DNA from: Phaeobacter sp. QD34_24
Lineage (GTDB): Bacteria; Pseudomonadota; Alphaproteobacteria; Rhodobacterales; Rhodobacteraceae
Assembly (NCBI RefSeq): GCF_028890115.1
Contig: NZ_JARCJD010000011.1
Location: 89,145 to 153,144 of the forward strand
Direction: 5' to 3'
Length of the DNA stretch: 64,000 nt
Both the position numbers and the translations under genes were made by a program. The notes below the pieces were generated by a model. The model was not told where the DNA came from and did no database searches. It was given only the letters and a program-made list of their open reading frames with translations. This document shows, piece after piece, positions 8,698 to 18,114 of the stretch. Each line of letters begins with the position of its first letter. Positions within the stretch are counted from its first letter, which is position 1.

Positions 8698-9897
8698 TCA
8701 GTTTAGATAGGGGAGTGGGTCGAGGCTTTCATAGCCGTTGCGGACCTCGAAGTGCAAAAAGGCATCCTTGCCATCGCGCAACTTGGCAATGGGCTGGCCG
8801 CGCTTCACCGCCTCGCCCTTCTTCACCGAGATATCCGTCACATTGACGTAAAGCGTCAGCAGCTTGTTGGAGTGGCGGATCACCACGATCGGGATGTTCT
8901 TGGAATCCTTGGTGATGGCGGCCACTGTGCCCGCCTCGGCGGATTTCACCGCCTGGCCGGGCGTGCCCGCGATATCGATGCCTTCGTTCTTGCCCTTGGA
9001 ATAGGTGGAGATGATCTTGCCCTGCAACGGATAGGCCAGGGCGGCGTCGCTTTGGCGGGTGGGTTCGGGCACCTTCACCGTGGGCACCGCTGCCACGGCC
9101 TCGGAGGCCGGAGCGACCTCTTCGGTGGGCAGGGGTTTGGTGGCGCTGGGCGGTGTTGGCGTTGCGCTGCCCGCGCCCGGCGGGGTCACCTCGGCGGTGC
9201 GGGTAGGGGCAGGCTGGTCCTTCAGCGGGATCAGCAGGTACTGGCCCTCGCGGATGGCAAAATCGCTGCCCAGCCCGTTCCACTCGGCCAGGGATTTCAC
9301 CGGCACCTGGTAAAGGCGCGAGATGGTATAGGCGGTTTCGCCGCGCACCACCTTGTGGCGGATGGGTTCGGGGCCCTCCTGGACCTCGACCGGCGCCGAC
9401 CGCGGCGTGGGCTGCAGGGTCGTGGTGGTCACGGATCCAGGGTTGGGAGAGGTTTGCGGCGCGGCCTCGATGGCTTGTCCCGCAAGCGAGGCAATATCGA
9501 CGCCGCCCGGCTGGGCCGATCCGGGCGCGATGCTGGTGGGCGCGCGGCGGGGCATCGCCAGAATCTCGTCCTTGCGCAGGGGATCAGACGGCTCCATGCC
9601 GTTGAACCGGGCCAGTTCGGTCGGGGTCAAGCCCACCCGGGTGGCCACATCCGCGACGGTGTCACCGCGCTGCGCCACCACCACCTGGTAGGAGGGGTAG
9701 GTGATCAGGCCGCGCTCATCGGCAGCAGGCCGGTCGGTGGTGGCGTTCTGGGCGGCGGCGGCGGTGCTGAAACCGCCGAATTGTCCGCGCAGGTCATAGT
9801 CGAGCGGGCCTTCGCAGCCAGCCAGCACGGCGAGGGTCGGAAGAAGGAGCAAAAGCCGTTCCGGGCGGCGCGGCTGGATGGGGGCAGTCTCGGTCAT
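8698..9897 (-). CDS. LysM-LysM-M23 (LytM) domain outer-membrane lipoprotein, NlpD/EnvC-like, probably non-catalytic
   Basis: 399 residues if started at the ATG after GAGGAGAG. The N-terminus has a lipoprotein signal with lipobox LAGC, then two LysM domains (around 65-115 and 185-230), a Pro/Thr/Ala-rich linker, and a C-terminal LytM domain. The M23 zinc site is degenerate: the first motif reads NEGIDIAG where a His precedes GxD in active enzymes, and FLHFEVR replaces HLHFEVR. That fits the non-enzymatic LytM factors that activate amidases during division. An alternative upstream ATG at 9951 would put 18 residues ahead of the signal. It sits downstream of pcm on the same strand. Confidence 0.88.
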   Translation of the reverse strand: MTETAPIQPRRPERLLLLLPTLAVLAGCEGPLDYDLRGQFGGFSTAAAAQNATTDRPAADERGLITYPSYQVVVAQRGDTVADVATRVGLTPTELARFNGMEPSDPLRKDEILAMPRRAPTSIAPGSAQPGGVDIASLAGQAIEAAPQTSPNPGSVTTTTLQPTPRSAPVEVQEGPEPIRHKVVRGETAYTISRLYQVPVKSLAEWNGLGSDFAIREGQYLLIPLKDQPAPTRTAEVTPPGAGSATPTPPSATKPLPTEEVAPASEAVAAVPTVKVPEPTRQSDAALAYPLQGKIISTYSKGKNEGIDIAGTPGQAVKSAEAGTVAAITKDSKNIPIVVIRHSNKLLTLYVNVTDISVKKGEAVKRGQPIAKLRDGKDAFLHFEVRNGYESLDPLPYLN

Positions 9898-9951
9898 CTC
9901 GCTCTCCTCAAAATACCAATTCAATAATCGCCGGTCTCGTTCGGGCTCCAT

Positions 9952-10599
9952 TTAGGTCTCTTTGCCGAGACCCTCAAGCAGGGGAACAAAACGAACCGGG
10001 CGCAATTCATCATAATCAAGGCCCGTTTCCGTCTTGCGCACCCGGATCAGCGTCTGCACCGTGTCGGATTGCCCCACAGGTACCACCATGATGCCGCCGG
10101 TCTTCAACTGCGCCAGCAGCGGCCCGGGCGGGTCTTCGGCGGCGGCAGTGACGATGATGCGGTCAAAGGGCGCCTGATCCGGCAGGCCAAAGCTGCCATC
10201 GCCCACCAGCGAGGTCACATTGGGCAGGTGGAGCGCCTCAAACAGCGCCCGTGCCTCGCGCACCAGCCGGGCGTGGCGGTCGATGGTATAGACCCGCCGC
10301 GCCAGTTTCGACAGGATTGCCGCCTGGTAGCCGGATCCGGTGCCGACCTCCAGCACCGTATCACGGGGCGAGACCTGCAGGGCCTGGGTCATTAGCCCCA
10401 CCACCGAGGGCTGCGAGATGGTCTGGCCGCAGGCAATCGGCAGAGGCGTGTCCTCATAGGCGCGCTGCGCAAAGATGCCGCGCACGAAGGGGCCGCGGTC
10501 GATCTCCTCCATCGCCTCCAGCACCAGCGGATCCGTCACCCCGCGCGAGCGCAGGGCGAACAGAAACTGCATCTTGGTCTCGGGATCGGGGCCTGTCAT
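9952..10599 (-). CDS. pcm: Protein-L-isoaspartate O-methyltransferase
   Basis: 215 residues with the SAM-binding motif [10 protein letters not shown] and the family segment [13 protein letters not shown]. It methylates isoaspartyl residues in damaged proteins. Its ATG overlaps the surE stop (ATGA), the classical surE-pcm pairing. Confidence 0.95.
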   Translation of the reverse strand: MTGPDPETKMQFLFALRSRGVTDPLVLEAMEEIDRGPFVRGIFAQRAYEDTPLPIACGQTISQPSVVGLMTQALQVSPRDTVLEVGTGSGYQAAILSKLARRVYTIDRHARLVREARALFEALHLPNVTSLVGDGSFGLPDQAPFDRIIVTAAAEDPPGPLLAQLKTGGIMVVPVGQSDTVQTLIRVRKTETGLDYDELRPVRFVPLLEGLGKET

Positions 10600-11381
10600 T
10601 CCAGAACCTTGAGGGCGTGCAGCGCATCATGGGCGGTCAGATCCGCGCGCATCGGGGTGACCGAGATATAGCCTTCGAGGTTGACCGAGGCATCGGTGTC
10701 GGGCGCCGTGTGCACGTGTTGGTCACCGCCCTTGATCCAGACATAGCGCCGCCCATTGGGAGAGAGCTGTTCCTCGGCGGAAAACCGGGGTCCTGCGCGC
10801 AGCCCCTGCGCCACGGCGCGGGCGCCCTTGACGGCGGCGGCGGGGACGGGCGGGAAGTTGATGTTGTAGAACAGGCGGTAATCGCCATGGGCGTCCTGCG
10901 GGCTGGCCTTCAGGATGTCGCGGATCAGTGCGGCACCATGTTCCGCGGCCGCTTCAAACGGGTTGTCGAGCTTGGCATTATGGGGGCCGAAATACTGCGA
11001 CAGGGCGAGGGCGGGAATGCCCTGCAGGGCGGCTTCCATGGCGCCGCCAAGGGTGCCGGAATAAAGCGCGTTCTCGGCCGAATTGTTGCCCCGGTTGATG
11101 CCCGAAAGGACCAGATCGGGCACCACATCCTGCATCGCCACGTGAACCCCCGCCAGCACGCAATCGGCGGGCGAGCCTTCGGTGGCAAAGCGGCGCTCGC
11201 CAAGCTGGCTCAGCATCGAGGGGCGGGTGTAGCTGATGCAATGGCCGACGCCCGATTGTTCAAAGGCGGGCGCCACGGTCCAGACCTCGCCATCGGGTCC
11301 GGCAACCTCATGGGCGATGGCTTCCAGAACCGTGAGGCCCGGTGCATTGATACCGTCGTCATTGGTTACGAGAATGCGCAT
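10596..11381 (-). CDS. surE: 5'/3'-nucleotidase SurE
   Basis: 261 residues starting [10 protein letters not shown], which holds the metal-binding DD pair, followed by SGINRGNN and [11 protein letters not shown], all SurE signatures. It is a stationary-phase survival nucleotidase or exopolyphosphatase. It is translationally coupled to pcm. The long 5' region upstream is described separately. Confidence 0.95.
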   Translation of the reverse strand: MRILVTNDDGINAPGLTVLEAIAHEVAGPDGEVWTVAPAFEQSGVGHCISYTRPSMLSQLGERRFATEGSPADCVLAGVHVAMQDVVPDLVLSGINRGNNSAENALYSGTLGGAMEAALQGIPALALSQYFGPHNAKLDNPFEAAAEHGAALIRDILKASPQDAHGDYRLFYNINFPPVPAAAVKGARAVAQGLRAGPRFSAEEQLSPNGRRYVWIKGGDQHVHTAPDTDASVNLEGYISVTPMRADLTAHDALHALKVLE

Positions 11382-11732
11382 AGAGCCCCCTGCCGCCGCC
11401 TGAATGGTGTTTCGATCTGAATAGGACGTTGAAAATACTGGGGCAAGCCTTTCGCAGGGGTGGGGGACGCTATCTTTCCAGCGGGGCATAGGCGCCACAG
11501 GTTTTTCCGGACCGCTGGCTGTTCAGCGCAACCGGGACGCTCCCGCCTGCTTTGGCTGCATTCTGCGAATGCCGCCGCGCAGTTGGGCCCGGCAGGCTGA
11601 CGCCTGCGGGGCGAAAAGAGTGGCATCTGTCGTGCGCAACAGCGCCGCGCCATAGGCGCGGCGCCCGGCCCAACGCCGATCCTCATATCCGTGATATGAG
11701 AGAGCGGGGACGGGAGCGCAGCCTTGTTCTGG
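11382..11732. other. Non-coding interval with two perfect hairpins
   Basis: I see no supported gene in these 351 bp. Two compact hairpins lie near the 3' end of the SDR gene. One at 11642-11664 has a 10-bp stem GCGCCGCGCC/GGCGCGGCGC and loop ATA. The other at 11682-11700 has an 8-bp stem CTCATATC/GATATGAG and a 3-nt loop. Neither has a T-run. The remainder probably includes the surE promoter. Confidence 0.6.
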
Positions 11733-12386
11733 TCAGCCTTCGTCCTGGAGGATCAGAGGCAACAGGCGCGCGGCTTCGTCCTGCACCGGGGTGAGAGCTT
11801 CGCGGTCCTCCCCCGGGAAGAAGCGGGCGCGTAGGGCGGTGGGCATGGGCTGGGGCTCAACAATCTGAACAAATGGGCCGGTCTTGGCGCTTTCGGCCTG
11901 CCAGCTACGGGCCAGCGACATTTGCGCCGCCTTGGTGGCCCCATAGGCGCCGAAGAATTTTTCGCCCGCGCGGGGATCGTCAAAGAACACGGCACGGCCG
12001 CTCTGGCCGAGCAGGGGTGCTACATAGGGGATCAGCACCGAGGTGGCAGTGGCGTTTACCGCCACGGATTTCTCCCAGTCCTTGGGCGCGACAAAGGGCG
12101 CAGGGGACAGCGGTGCCGCGTGGATTGCCGTGTGCAGCCACAGGTCAAGCGATCCCCAGCGGTCATGGATGCCCCGGCAGAGCGTCGCCATCGCCTCGGG
12201 CACGGTCACGTCCATCGGCGCCAGGGTGGCGCTGCCGCCCTTGGCCTTGATGCGGTCATCCAGCTCTTCCAGGGCGCCGGTGGTGCGGGCCACGGCCACG
12301 ATGTGATGGGTCGGGGCAAGCGCCTCTGCCAGGGCGGCGCCCAGGCCGCGCGAGGCGCCGGTGATAAGAGCGAGTTTCTGTGTCAT
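11733..12386 (-). CDS. Short-chain dehydrogenase/reductase
   Basis: 217 residues, classical SDR: NAD(P)-binding TGASRGLG at about 9-16, NATATS in place of the usual NNAG-type region, and catalytic YGATK (Tyr and Lys of the YxxxK motif). A short member of the family; the substrate cannot be told from sequence. Confidence 0.88.
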   Translation of the reverse strand: MTQKLALITGASRGLGAALAEALAPTHHIVAVARTTGALEELDDRIKAKGGSATLAPMDVTVPEAMATLCRGIHDRWGSLDLWLHTAIHAAPLSPAPFVAPKDWEKSVAVNATATSVLIPYVAPLLGQSGRAVFFDDPRAGEKFFGAYGATKAAQMSLARSWQAESAKTGPFVQIVEPQPMPTALRARFFPGEDREALTPVQDEAARLLPLILQDEG

Positions 12387-12452
12387 GGCTGCCTTTTGGG
12401 CCTGTTGGGCTGGTGCGTCAAGGGGGCAGGGGGCTGCTGCAATCTGGCGCCT

Positions 12453-13031
12453 TTACGCGTCATAGATCAGCGAAGGGATATCGTGCCCGTAGGCATGCAG
12501 CATTTCCAACACTTCTTCCAGCTGCAGCCCCTCTTGCTGCAGGCGGGCAAGCAGGTGACTGGGTTCCGAAACCTGCAATTCCGGGTATTCGCCTTCGGGC
12601 CGCATATGCAGCATGCAGGCCACCGGGCCGCCGTCGTCGGGCGGGATGGCATTGGCAAGCCAGGCCGGGCGGCTGCCCAGGCTTTCCACCTCGCGCAGTT
12701 CGAACAGGTCGAGATAGGCTTCGAAATCATCCTGACCCAGGCTCGCCCAGGTGCCCAGGATGAACTCGGCACCACAGCCGCCTTGCACCGGCAGCGCCAG
12801 CACCGCGCGTACAAAGCGCAGATCGCCAAGGCGGCAGAAATCCTCGGCGAGCACATCGCCGCGCAGGCTCATCACCGCGGAATTGTCCTGCACCACCAGG
12901 TCTTCGGGGCAGGCATCCGGCCGGTCGCAGCTGAGGCTGAGCAGCTGTGCAAAGGTGGCATCACAGCAGCGGCATTTGCGCGTCGAGGTCAGCAATCGGG
13001 CAAGGTGGGCGTCCAAGGAAGGGCCTTTCAT
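12453..13031 (-). CDS. DUF2199-family protein
   Basis: 192 residues from MKGPSLDAH. Like other DUF2199 proteins it opens with a Cys-x-Cys-Cys zinc-ribbon-like motif (KCRCCDATF) and has the conserved TWASLG segment and a C-terminal HAYG. Function unknown. Upstream in-frame starts exist at 13058 and 13079, but the latter lies inside the purF terminator, so the 13031 start is preferred. The start is uncertain because no clear ribosome site is visible. Confidence 0.75.
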   Translation of the reverse strand: MKGPSLDAHLARLLTSTRKCRCCDATFAQLLSLSCDRPDACPEDLVVQDNSAVMSLRGDVLAEDFCRLGDLRFVRAVLALPVQGGCGAEFILGTWASLGQDDFEAYLDLFELREVESLGSRPAWLANAIPPDDGGPVACMLHMRPEGEYPELQVSEPSHLLARLQQEGLQLEEVLEMLHAYGHDIPSLIYDA

Positions 13032-13064
13032 TGAGGTGCGGTCTGAAAAACGGACCATAGGAAA

Positions 13065-13092
13065 GGGCGCCGACCCCATGGGATCAGCGCCC
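13065..13092 (-). terminator. purF terminator
   Basis: Imperfect inverted repeat GGGCGC...GCGCCC with inner pairing around CCCATGGG, read on the minus strand after purF and followed by CTTTCC. Confidence 0.6.
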
Positions 13093-13116
13093 TCCCTGAT
13101 TGTGTTTGGCGACCTC

Positions 13117-14589
13117 TTACTCTGCGGCGGTCTTCATTTCAAACCCCCGTTCGATCATATCGGAGGGGGTCACGGGATATTCACCCGAGAAGCAGGCGTC
13201 GCAGTATTGCGGGCAGCTCTTGTCGCGGCCCGAGGCCTCGCCCACGGCGCGGTAAAGCCCGTCGAGCGAGATGAACTTGAGACTGTCGACCGCCAGATGT
13301 TCGGCCATCTGATCCTCGGTCATGGTGGCGGCCAGCAGCTTGTCGCGATCCGGCGTGTCGACGCCATAGAAACAGGGCCAGGCGGTGGGCGGAGAGGCAA
13401 TGCGGAAATGCACCTCCTTGGCGCCCGCATCCAGGATCATCTCCTTGATCTTGCGGGATGTTGTGCCGCGCACCACGGAATCGTCCACCAGGATCACCCG
13501 CTTGCCCTGGATCAGGGCGCGGTTGACGTTCAGCTTCAGGCGCACACCCATGTTGCGGATCTGCTCGGTCGGCTCGATGAAGGTGCGGCCCATATACTGG
13601 TTGCGGATGATCCCCATGGCATAGGGGATGCCCGATTCCAGCGAATAGCCGATCGCGGCCGGGGTGCCGCTGTCGGGCACCGGGCAGACCAGATCCGCCT
13701 CGACCGGGTTTTCCTTGGCCAGTTCCCGCCCGATGGCTTCGCGGGTTTCATAGACCGAGCGACCGCCCAGGATCGAATCGGGGCGCGAGAAATAGACATG
13801 TTCGAAGATGCAGAACTTCGAGGGCTGGCGGCGGAAGGGGAAATGGCTCTCGACGCCCTTGTCGTTGATTACCACCATTTCGCCGGGTTCAATCTCGCGG
13901 ATGAATTCGGCGCCGATGATATCCAGCGCGCAGGTCTCGGAGCTCAGCGCATAGCCATCGCCGATCTTGCCGAGCACCAGCGGGCGCACGCCTAAGGGAT
14001 CACGCACGCCGATCAGCTTGGTACGGGTCATGGCGACGACGGAAAAGGCGCCTTCGACCTTGCGCAGCGCCTCTTCCATGCGGTCGGGGATCGACCGGCC
14101 CATGGAGCGCGCCATCAGGTGGATGATGCATTCGCTGTCGGATGAGCTTTGGAAGATCGAGCCGCGCTCGATCAGCTCGCGGCGCAGGGCGTTGGCATTG
14201 GTGATATTGCCGTTGTGGGCAATGGCGGCCCCGCCCATGGCGAATTCGCCAAAGAAGGGCTGCACGTCGCGGATCGCGGTCTGGCCTTTCGATCCGGCGG
14301 TGGAATAGCGCACGTGGCCGATGGCCAGCGGCCCGGGCACCGTGGCCATCACATCCTGCGAGGTGAAGTTGTCGCGCACATAGCCAAAGCGGCGCACGCT
14401 GTTGAACCCCTCGACAGGATCATGGGAGACGATACCGCCTGCCTCCTGTCCGCGGTGCTGCAGCGCATGCAGGCCAAGGGCTACGAAATTGGCGGCGTCC
14501 TGGACGCCGACGACGCCAAACACGCCGCATTCTTCGCGTAGTTTGTCGTCGTCAAAGGGATGGGCGGGGGGCATCTGCGGCATCGGCAA
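13117..14589 (-). CDS. purF: Amidophosphoribosyltransferase PurF
   Basis: 490 residues. A short propeptide is followed by the Ntn-hydrolase nucleophile Cys in EECGVFGV, the glutaminase motif HALQHRGQE, and the PRPP-binding loop VILVDDSVVRGTT in the C-terminal phosphoribosyltransferase domain. It catalyses the first committed step of purine synthesis. The usual partner cvpA lies about 1.3 kb upstream on the same strand, with a Hint gene between them. Confidence 0.96.
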   Translation of the reverse strand: MPMPQMPPAHPFDDDKLREECGVFGVVGVQDAANFVALGLHALQHRGQEAGGIVSHDPVEGFNSVRRFGYVRDNFTSQDVMATVPGPLAIGHVRYSTAGSKGQTAIRDVQPFFGEFAMGGAAIAHNGNITNANALRRELIERGSIFQSSSDSECIIHLMARSMGRSIPDRMEEALRKVEGAFSVVAMTRTKLIGVRDPLGVRPLVLGKIGDGYALSSETCALDIIGAEFIREIEPGEMVVINDKGVESHFPFRRQPSKFCIFEHVYFSRPDSILGGRSVYETREAIGRELAKENPVEADLVCPVPDSGTPAAIGYSLESGIPYAMGIIRNQYMGRTFIEPTEQIRNMGVRLKLNVNRALIQGKRVILVDDSVVRGTTSRKIKEMILDAGAKEVHFRIASPPTAWPCFYGVDTPDRDKLLAATMTEDQMAEHLAVDSLKFISLDGLYRAVGEASGRDKSCPQYCDACFSGEYPVTPSDMIERGFEMKTAAE

Positions 14590-14700
14590 GGCGTGTGGCT
14601 CCGAATCCGGGAATGAGTGATGGCCCTCACATAGAGCCTTCCTCCACGGATGTCACCAAAGGATCACAATTCCTTTGTGACCGGCGGATTTGTCGCGGAA

Positions 14701-14729
14701 GAAAAAGGGGGCTGTTTCCACAGGCCCCC
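14701..14729 (-). terminator. Rho-independent terminator of the Hint gene
   Basis: On the minus strand a GGGGGCCTGT/ACAGCCCCC stem with one bulged base and a GGAA-like loop is followed by TTTTTC. It isolates the Hint gene from purF. Confidence 0.7.
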
Positions 14730-14776
14730 GGTCAGTTCTGCTCGTCTATTTGGTCTTGCCGGTGGTTTCGGTCGTC

Positions 14777-15469
14777 TCACGCGGCCAGAGCGGGCATGAA
14801 GACGGCGTCAAAGGGATCGGGGTAACGGGCATCCTCTGCCCCCATGCCGGTCTGCGACAGGGCGCGGCCTTCGTCGCTGGCCAGAACCTGGCGTACCTCG
14901 GTCAGGGAGAGTTCGCAGAAGGCGCCATCGGGGCCGCCTTCACCGGCCAGAACCAGCATGCCGCTTTCGGCCCAGATCAGCTCTTCCTCGGTGCAGGTGA
15001 TGTGAATGCGGCCAATGCTTTCGGGCGCGGCTGCCTTGATACCCTTGTGACCGGCCAGGTGGATCAGCTTGGCGGTGACCAGCGGCAGGCCAAACAGGCG
15101 CTCTGCGGCGTCCAGTTCCAGCGCCACGGTCTGATCGGCGGGCAGCAGCAGGTCGGTGTCATTGCCAAGGGCGCCAGCAGGCACATGCATCAGCGTTGTC
15201 AGGCGCGGCACCGCGTGGCGCACCGCCTGCACTTCCTGGGCGCCACCGTCGAAGGTGTAGATCATGTCACCCGGCTTCACGTCGCGGGCCTGGATGAAGC
15301 CACGGTCGGTTTCCACCAGGGTGGAGGGCAGGAAGCCGCCTTCACGAGGGCGCAGCGGCGTGGTGTCGATGGGGGTCTCCAGCAGGGACGCGCAGTTGAA
15401 AACGGAAAAATCCAACAGCATGTCCACCGGCTGGTAGTCAGCGAAAGAGTTGAAATGATCCAGCAACAT
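14777..15469 (-). CDS. Hint (hedgehog/intein)-domain protein
   Basis: 230 residues. The Hint signature TLVETDRGFIQARDVKPGD (about 50-68) and the following IYTFDGG segment match the Hint_2 family that is abundant in Rhodobacteraceae. The catalytic Cys/Ser usually found at the Hint N-terminus is replaced by STL here (FLPSTLVET), so Ser could serve. Family function is unknown. An AAGGGA ribosome site precedes the ATG. Confidence 0.82.
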   Translation of the reverse strand: MLLDHFNSFADYQPVDMLLDFSVFNCASLLETPIDTTPLRPREGGFLPSTLVETDRGFIQARDVKPGDMIYTFDGGAQEVQAVRHAVPRLTTLMHVPAGALGNDTDLLLPADQTVALELDAAERLFGLPLVTAKLIHLAGHKGIKAAAPESIGRIHITCTEEELIWAESGMLVLAGEGGPDGAFCELSLTEVRQVLASDEGRALSQTGMGAEDARYPDPFDAVFMPALAA

Positions 15470-15799
15470 TTTCGTGTCCCTTCTGAGATCGAGTGGCTTT
15501 CTGCCTGTCGTGGATCCTAATTGGCCCCCGAATTGGGCCGAAAATGGGGCAAGGGTGCGGCCAATTTAGAATTTGACCTATTTTTCGGGGACAAAATCGG
15601 ATTTTTTCCCCGGATTGTTAACCAATTGACCGCTGTGGATCAGATTTTGTTAAGAATTACCCCTTGCCAAGGCTGGAAAGGCGGCAGCGGCAGGGCGCGG
15701 TGATTCTGAAGGTGCCCACAGAGGGCGAATCTGCCTGATCAAGAGCTTGCATGGCCGGGAGCGCTGAGGTGGATTCTGGCTATGCTTATGTTTTGAATG
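15470..15799. other. AT-rich intergenic interval upstream of the Hint gene
   Basis: No gene is supported here. The stretch is visibly richer in A/T than its surroundings, with poly-T runs at about 15579-15609 and a TTAAC motif, and it probably contains the Hint promoter. An inverted repeat AATTGGCCC/GGGCC around 15520-15535 is short and of unclear meaning. Confidence 0.5.
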
Positions 15800-15826
15800 A
15801 AAAAAGAGCGCCTCAAGGGGCGCTCT
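15800..15826 (-). terminator. Rho-independent terminator of the radA-cvpA transcript
   Basis: 8-bp stem AGAGCGCC/GGCGCTCT with 6-nt loop. On the minus strand it is followed by six T residues. It lies 34 bp after the cvpA stop. Confidence 0.88.
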
Positions 15827-15859
15827 CATTGTTTTGGGCATGGAGTGAGGGCGGGCTGA

Positions 15860-16414
15860 TCAGTCCTCGCAGGCGCCGATCAGGGCCTCGTACTGTTGGG
15901 TGACCCAGCCAAGCGCCTGCTCGGGATTGCGGTCCTCGATCTTGCCGATCATGCGTTCGAACACCACGGCAGAGCGGCTTTCGTCAACGATTGTAAAGCT
16001 CTGCCCGGTCATCACCACATTGTAGAGGAAGAAGGCAATCGCCACCAAAAGGATGCCGCGCAAGACGCCAAAGAAGAAGCCCGCGCCCTGGTCCAGCCCG
16101 CCCAGGGCCGAGCGCTGCACCAAGGAGGAAAACAGCGGGGTGAAGAAGGAGGCGACAATCAGGGCCAGGGCAAAGACGGCGGCAAAGGCGGCGATGATCG
16201 ACAATTCGCAGCTGTCGGCGATGAAGTCCCCGACCACCGGGATCTCTGCCATCAGCGGCTCGACTTGTGGGGCGAACATGAAGGCAAGGACACCGGCGGC
16301 GATCCAGCCTGCGATGGCCATCGCCTCGCGCACCAGACCGCGCGAATAGGCCAGCAATGCCGATACAACAATGACCAGGGCCACGACCCCGTCGATAATG
16401 GTGAAACCTTCCAT
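15860..16414 (-). CDS. cvpA: CvpA-family membrane protein
   Basis: 184 residues with four predicted transmembrane segments (about 7-22, 30-50, 70-95, 110-130) and the CvpA-type GLVREAM and GFFFGVLRG motifs. CvpA is needed for colicin V production in Escherichia coli, and family members affect envelope or bile-stress tolerance. It is downstream of radA on the same strand and ends at a strong terminator. Confidence 0.92.
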   Translation of the reverse strand: MEGFTIIDGVVALVIVVSALLAYSRGLVREAMAIAGWIAAGVLAFMFAPQVEPLMAEIPVVGDFIADSCELSIIAAFAAVFALALIVASFFTPLFSSLVQRSALGGLDQGAGFFFGVLRGILLVAIAFFLYNVVMTGQSFTIVDESRSAVVFERMIGKIEDRNPEQALGWVTQQYEALIGACED

Positions 16415-16456
16415 GTCCCTCGCCCGTTAGCGCACAGTAAAATTCTTTCGGCGACT

Positions 16457-17824
16457 TTAGCCGGCCCCGAAGAATTCGCCAACAAAACCGGTGAGGTCGT
16501 CAACCTTGCGCTGAGCCAGGCCTTTGACCGATACGGATTTGCCGCCGCCGGGGGCAATGGCTGAGGTGAAACCAAGTTTTTGCGCCTCTTTCAACCTGTT
16601 TTCTGTCTGAGGCGCGGGTCTGAGGGCACCAGATAGCGAGATTTCTCCGAATATTGCGGTATCGGCGGGAAGGGCGGTGTCCTCGCGGGCGCTCAGCAGT
16701 GCGGCGGCGACCGCCAGATCGGCGGCGGGTTCAGAGATCTTCATGCCGCCCGCCACATTGAGATAGACATCAAGACCGGCGAAAGGAATGCCGCAACGCG
16801 CCTCCAGCACCGCAAGGATCATGGCCAGGCGCGATGAGTCCCAGCCCACCACCGCACGGCGCGGCTGCGAATGGGGGGAGGGGGCCACCAGCGCCTGAAG
16901 TTCCACCAGCACGGGGCGGGTGCCTTCGATGCCGGCAAAGACCACCGATCCGGGCGAGGGCTGGCCACGTTCGGAGAGGAACAGGGCAGAGGGGTTCACC
17001 ACTTCGGCCAGGCCACCGCCGGTCATCTCGAAGACGCCGATCTCATCCGCCGGGCCAAAGCGGTTCTTCACGGCGCGCAGGATGCGGAACTGGTGGCCGC
17101 GCTCGCCCTCGAAATAGAGGACGGTGTCGACCATATGCTCCACCACGCGGGGGCCTGCGATCTGGCCCTCCTTGGTGACATGGCCGACCATGATGATGGA
17201 GATGCCGTTGGTCTTGGCAAAGGTTGTGAGTTCGTGCGCGGCGGCGCGGACCTGGCTGACCGACCCCGGCGCGCTGTCCACGTGATCGGCCCACATGGTC
17301 TGGATCGAATCGATGATGGCAAGCTGGGGTTTTTCCGCCTCCAGCGTGGTCAGGATGTCCCGCAGGTTGGTTTCCGCGGCGAGTTTCACCGGCGCCTGTG
17401 CCAGGCCAAGGCGTTGCGCCCGCATGCGGACCTGGGCACTGGCCTCTTCACCGCTGACATAGACGGTCTTGAGGCCTGCCCTGGCAAAGCGGGCGGCGGC
17501 CTGCAACAGGAGCGTCGATTTGCCGATACCGGGATCGCCCCCCACCAGGATGGCCGAAGCGGGCACCAAGCCACCGCCCAGGACCCGGTCAAGCTCGCCG
17601 ACACCGGACTGGCTGCGCGGCGGCGGTGTTTCCTCGACCGCAAGATCGGAAAGCGGAATGGTGCGCCCACGCCGCATGCCGAGGCTTTTCTTGGCAGGGC
17701 CGCCAGAGGAGAGGCCCTTGTCCTCGGCTATGGTGTTCCACTCGCCACAGCCTTCGCAGCGGCCGGACCATTTGGAGAAGCTGGCGCCACAGGCCGAGCA
17801 GGAGAAGGAAGATGATTTTGCCAT
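16457..17824 (-). CDS. radA: DNA repair protein RadA
   Basis: 455 residues starting at MAKSSSF. N-terminal C4 zinc finger (CSACG...CEGCGEW), Walker A GGDPGIGKST, the RadA-specific KNRFG motif, and a C-terminal Lon-protease-like domain. It is a DnaB-type helicase that acts in recombination branch migration. An upstream in-frame extension to 17926 exists but lacks the zinc-finger context and is rejected. Confidence 0.96.
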   Translation of the reverse strand: MAKSSSFSCSACGASFSKWSGRCEGCGEWNTIAEDKGLSSGGPAKKSLGMRRGRTIPLSDLAVEETPPPRSQSGVGELDRVLGGGLVPASAILVGGDPGIGKSTLLLQAAARFARAGLKTVYVSGEEASAQVRMRAQRLGLAQAPVKLAAETNLRDILTTLEAEKPQLAIIDSIQTMWADHVDSAPGSVSQVRAAAHELTTFAKTNGISIIMVGHVTKEGQIAGPRVVEHMVDTVLYFEGERGHQFRILRAVKNRFGPADEIGVFEMTGGGLAEVVNPSALFLSERGQPSPGSVVFAGIEGTRPVLVELQALVAPSPHSQPRRAVVGWDSSRLAMILAVLEARCGIPFAGLDVYLNVAGGMKISEPAADLAVAAALLSAREDTALPADTAIFGEISLSGALRPAPQTENRLKEAQKLGFTSAIAPGGGKSVSVKGLAQRKVDDLTGFVGEFFGAG

Positions 17825-18114
17825 GGGGCTGTTTTGCCCGATGTTCAGGGTTTGTTCAAGGCGTAAGGTAGGTCTCCCGCCCGTCGCTGGATCCCGAGCG
17901 GGATCCGCTCCCGTTTGGCCCGGCACCGCTGCCGCGGTGCGGCCAGATCAGGAAAGAACCGCTGCCGCGGTGCCGCCGCTGGCGCGGCGTAAAGGATTTG
18001 CTGAGAGGCGATTCAGGGGCAGGTCTGCCCTGAATGCGCGATTTCGAGTCTATGTGGATCAAAGCCGCGTCAATGATCTGCGACCTTGCTGCGCAAGGCG
18101 GCGCCTGCGCGCCG
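17825..18114. repeat. Palindrome-rich intergenic interval upstream of radA
   Basis: No gene is supported here. Three close palindromes are visible: 17889-17906 (GGATCCCG/CGGGATCC), 17923-17940 (GCACCGC/GCGGTGC) and 17958-17971 (ACCGC/GCGGT). The last two share a 16-bp direct repeat, ACCGCTGCCGCGGTGC, spaced 33 bp apart. A fourth imperfect hairpin is at 18012-18034 (TTCAGGGGCAG/CTGCCCTGAA). It may be a REP-like or structured leader region. Confidence 0.6.

Noticed and set aside
11470..11686. Small reading frames in the surE upstream gap as transposase remnants
   Set aside because: They contain no conserved residues of any transposase; the region is better explained by hairpins and promoter sequence.
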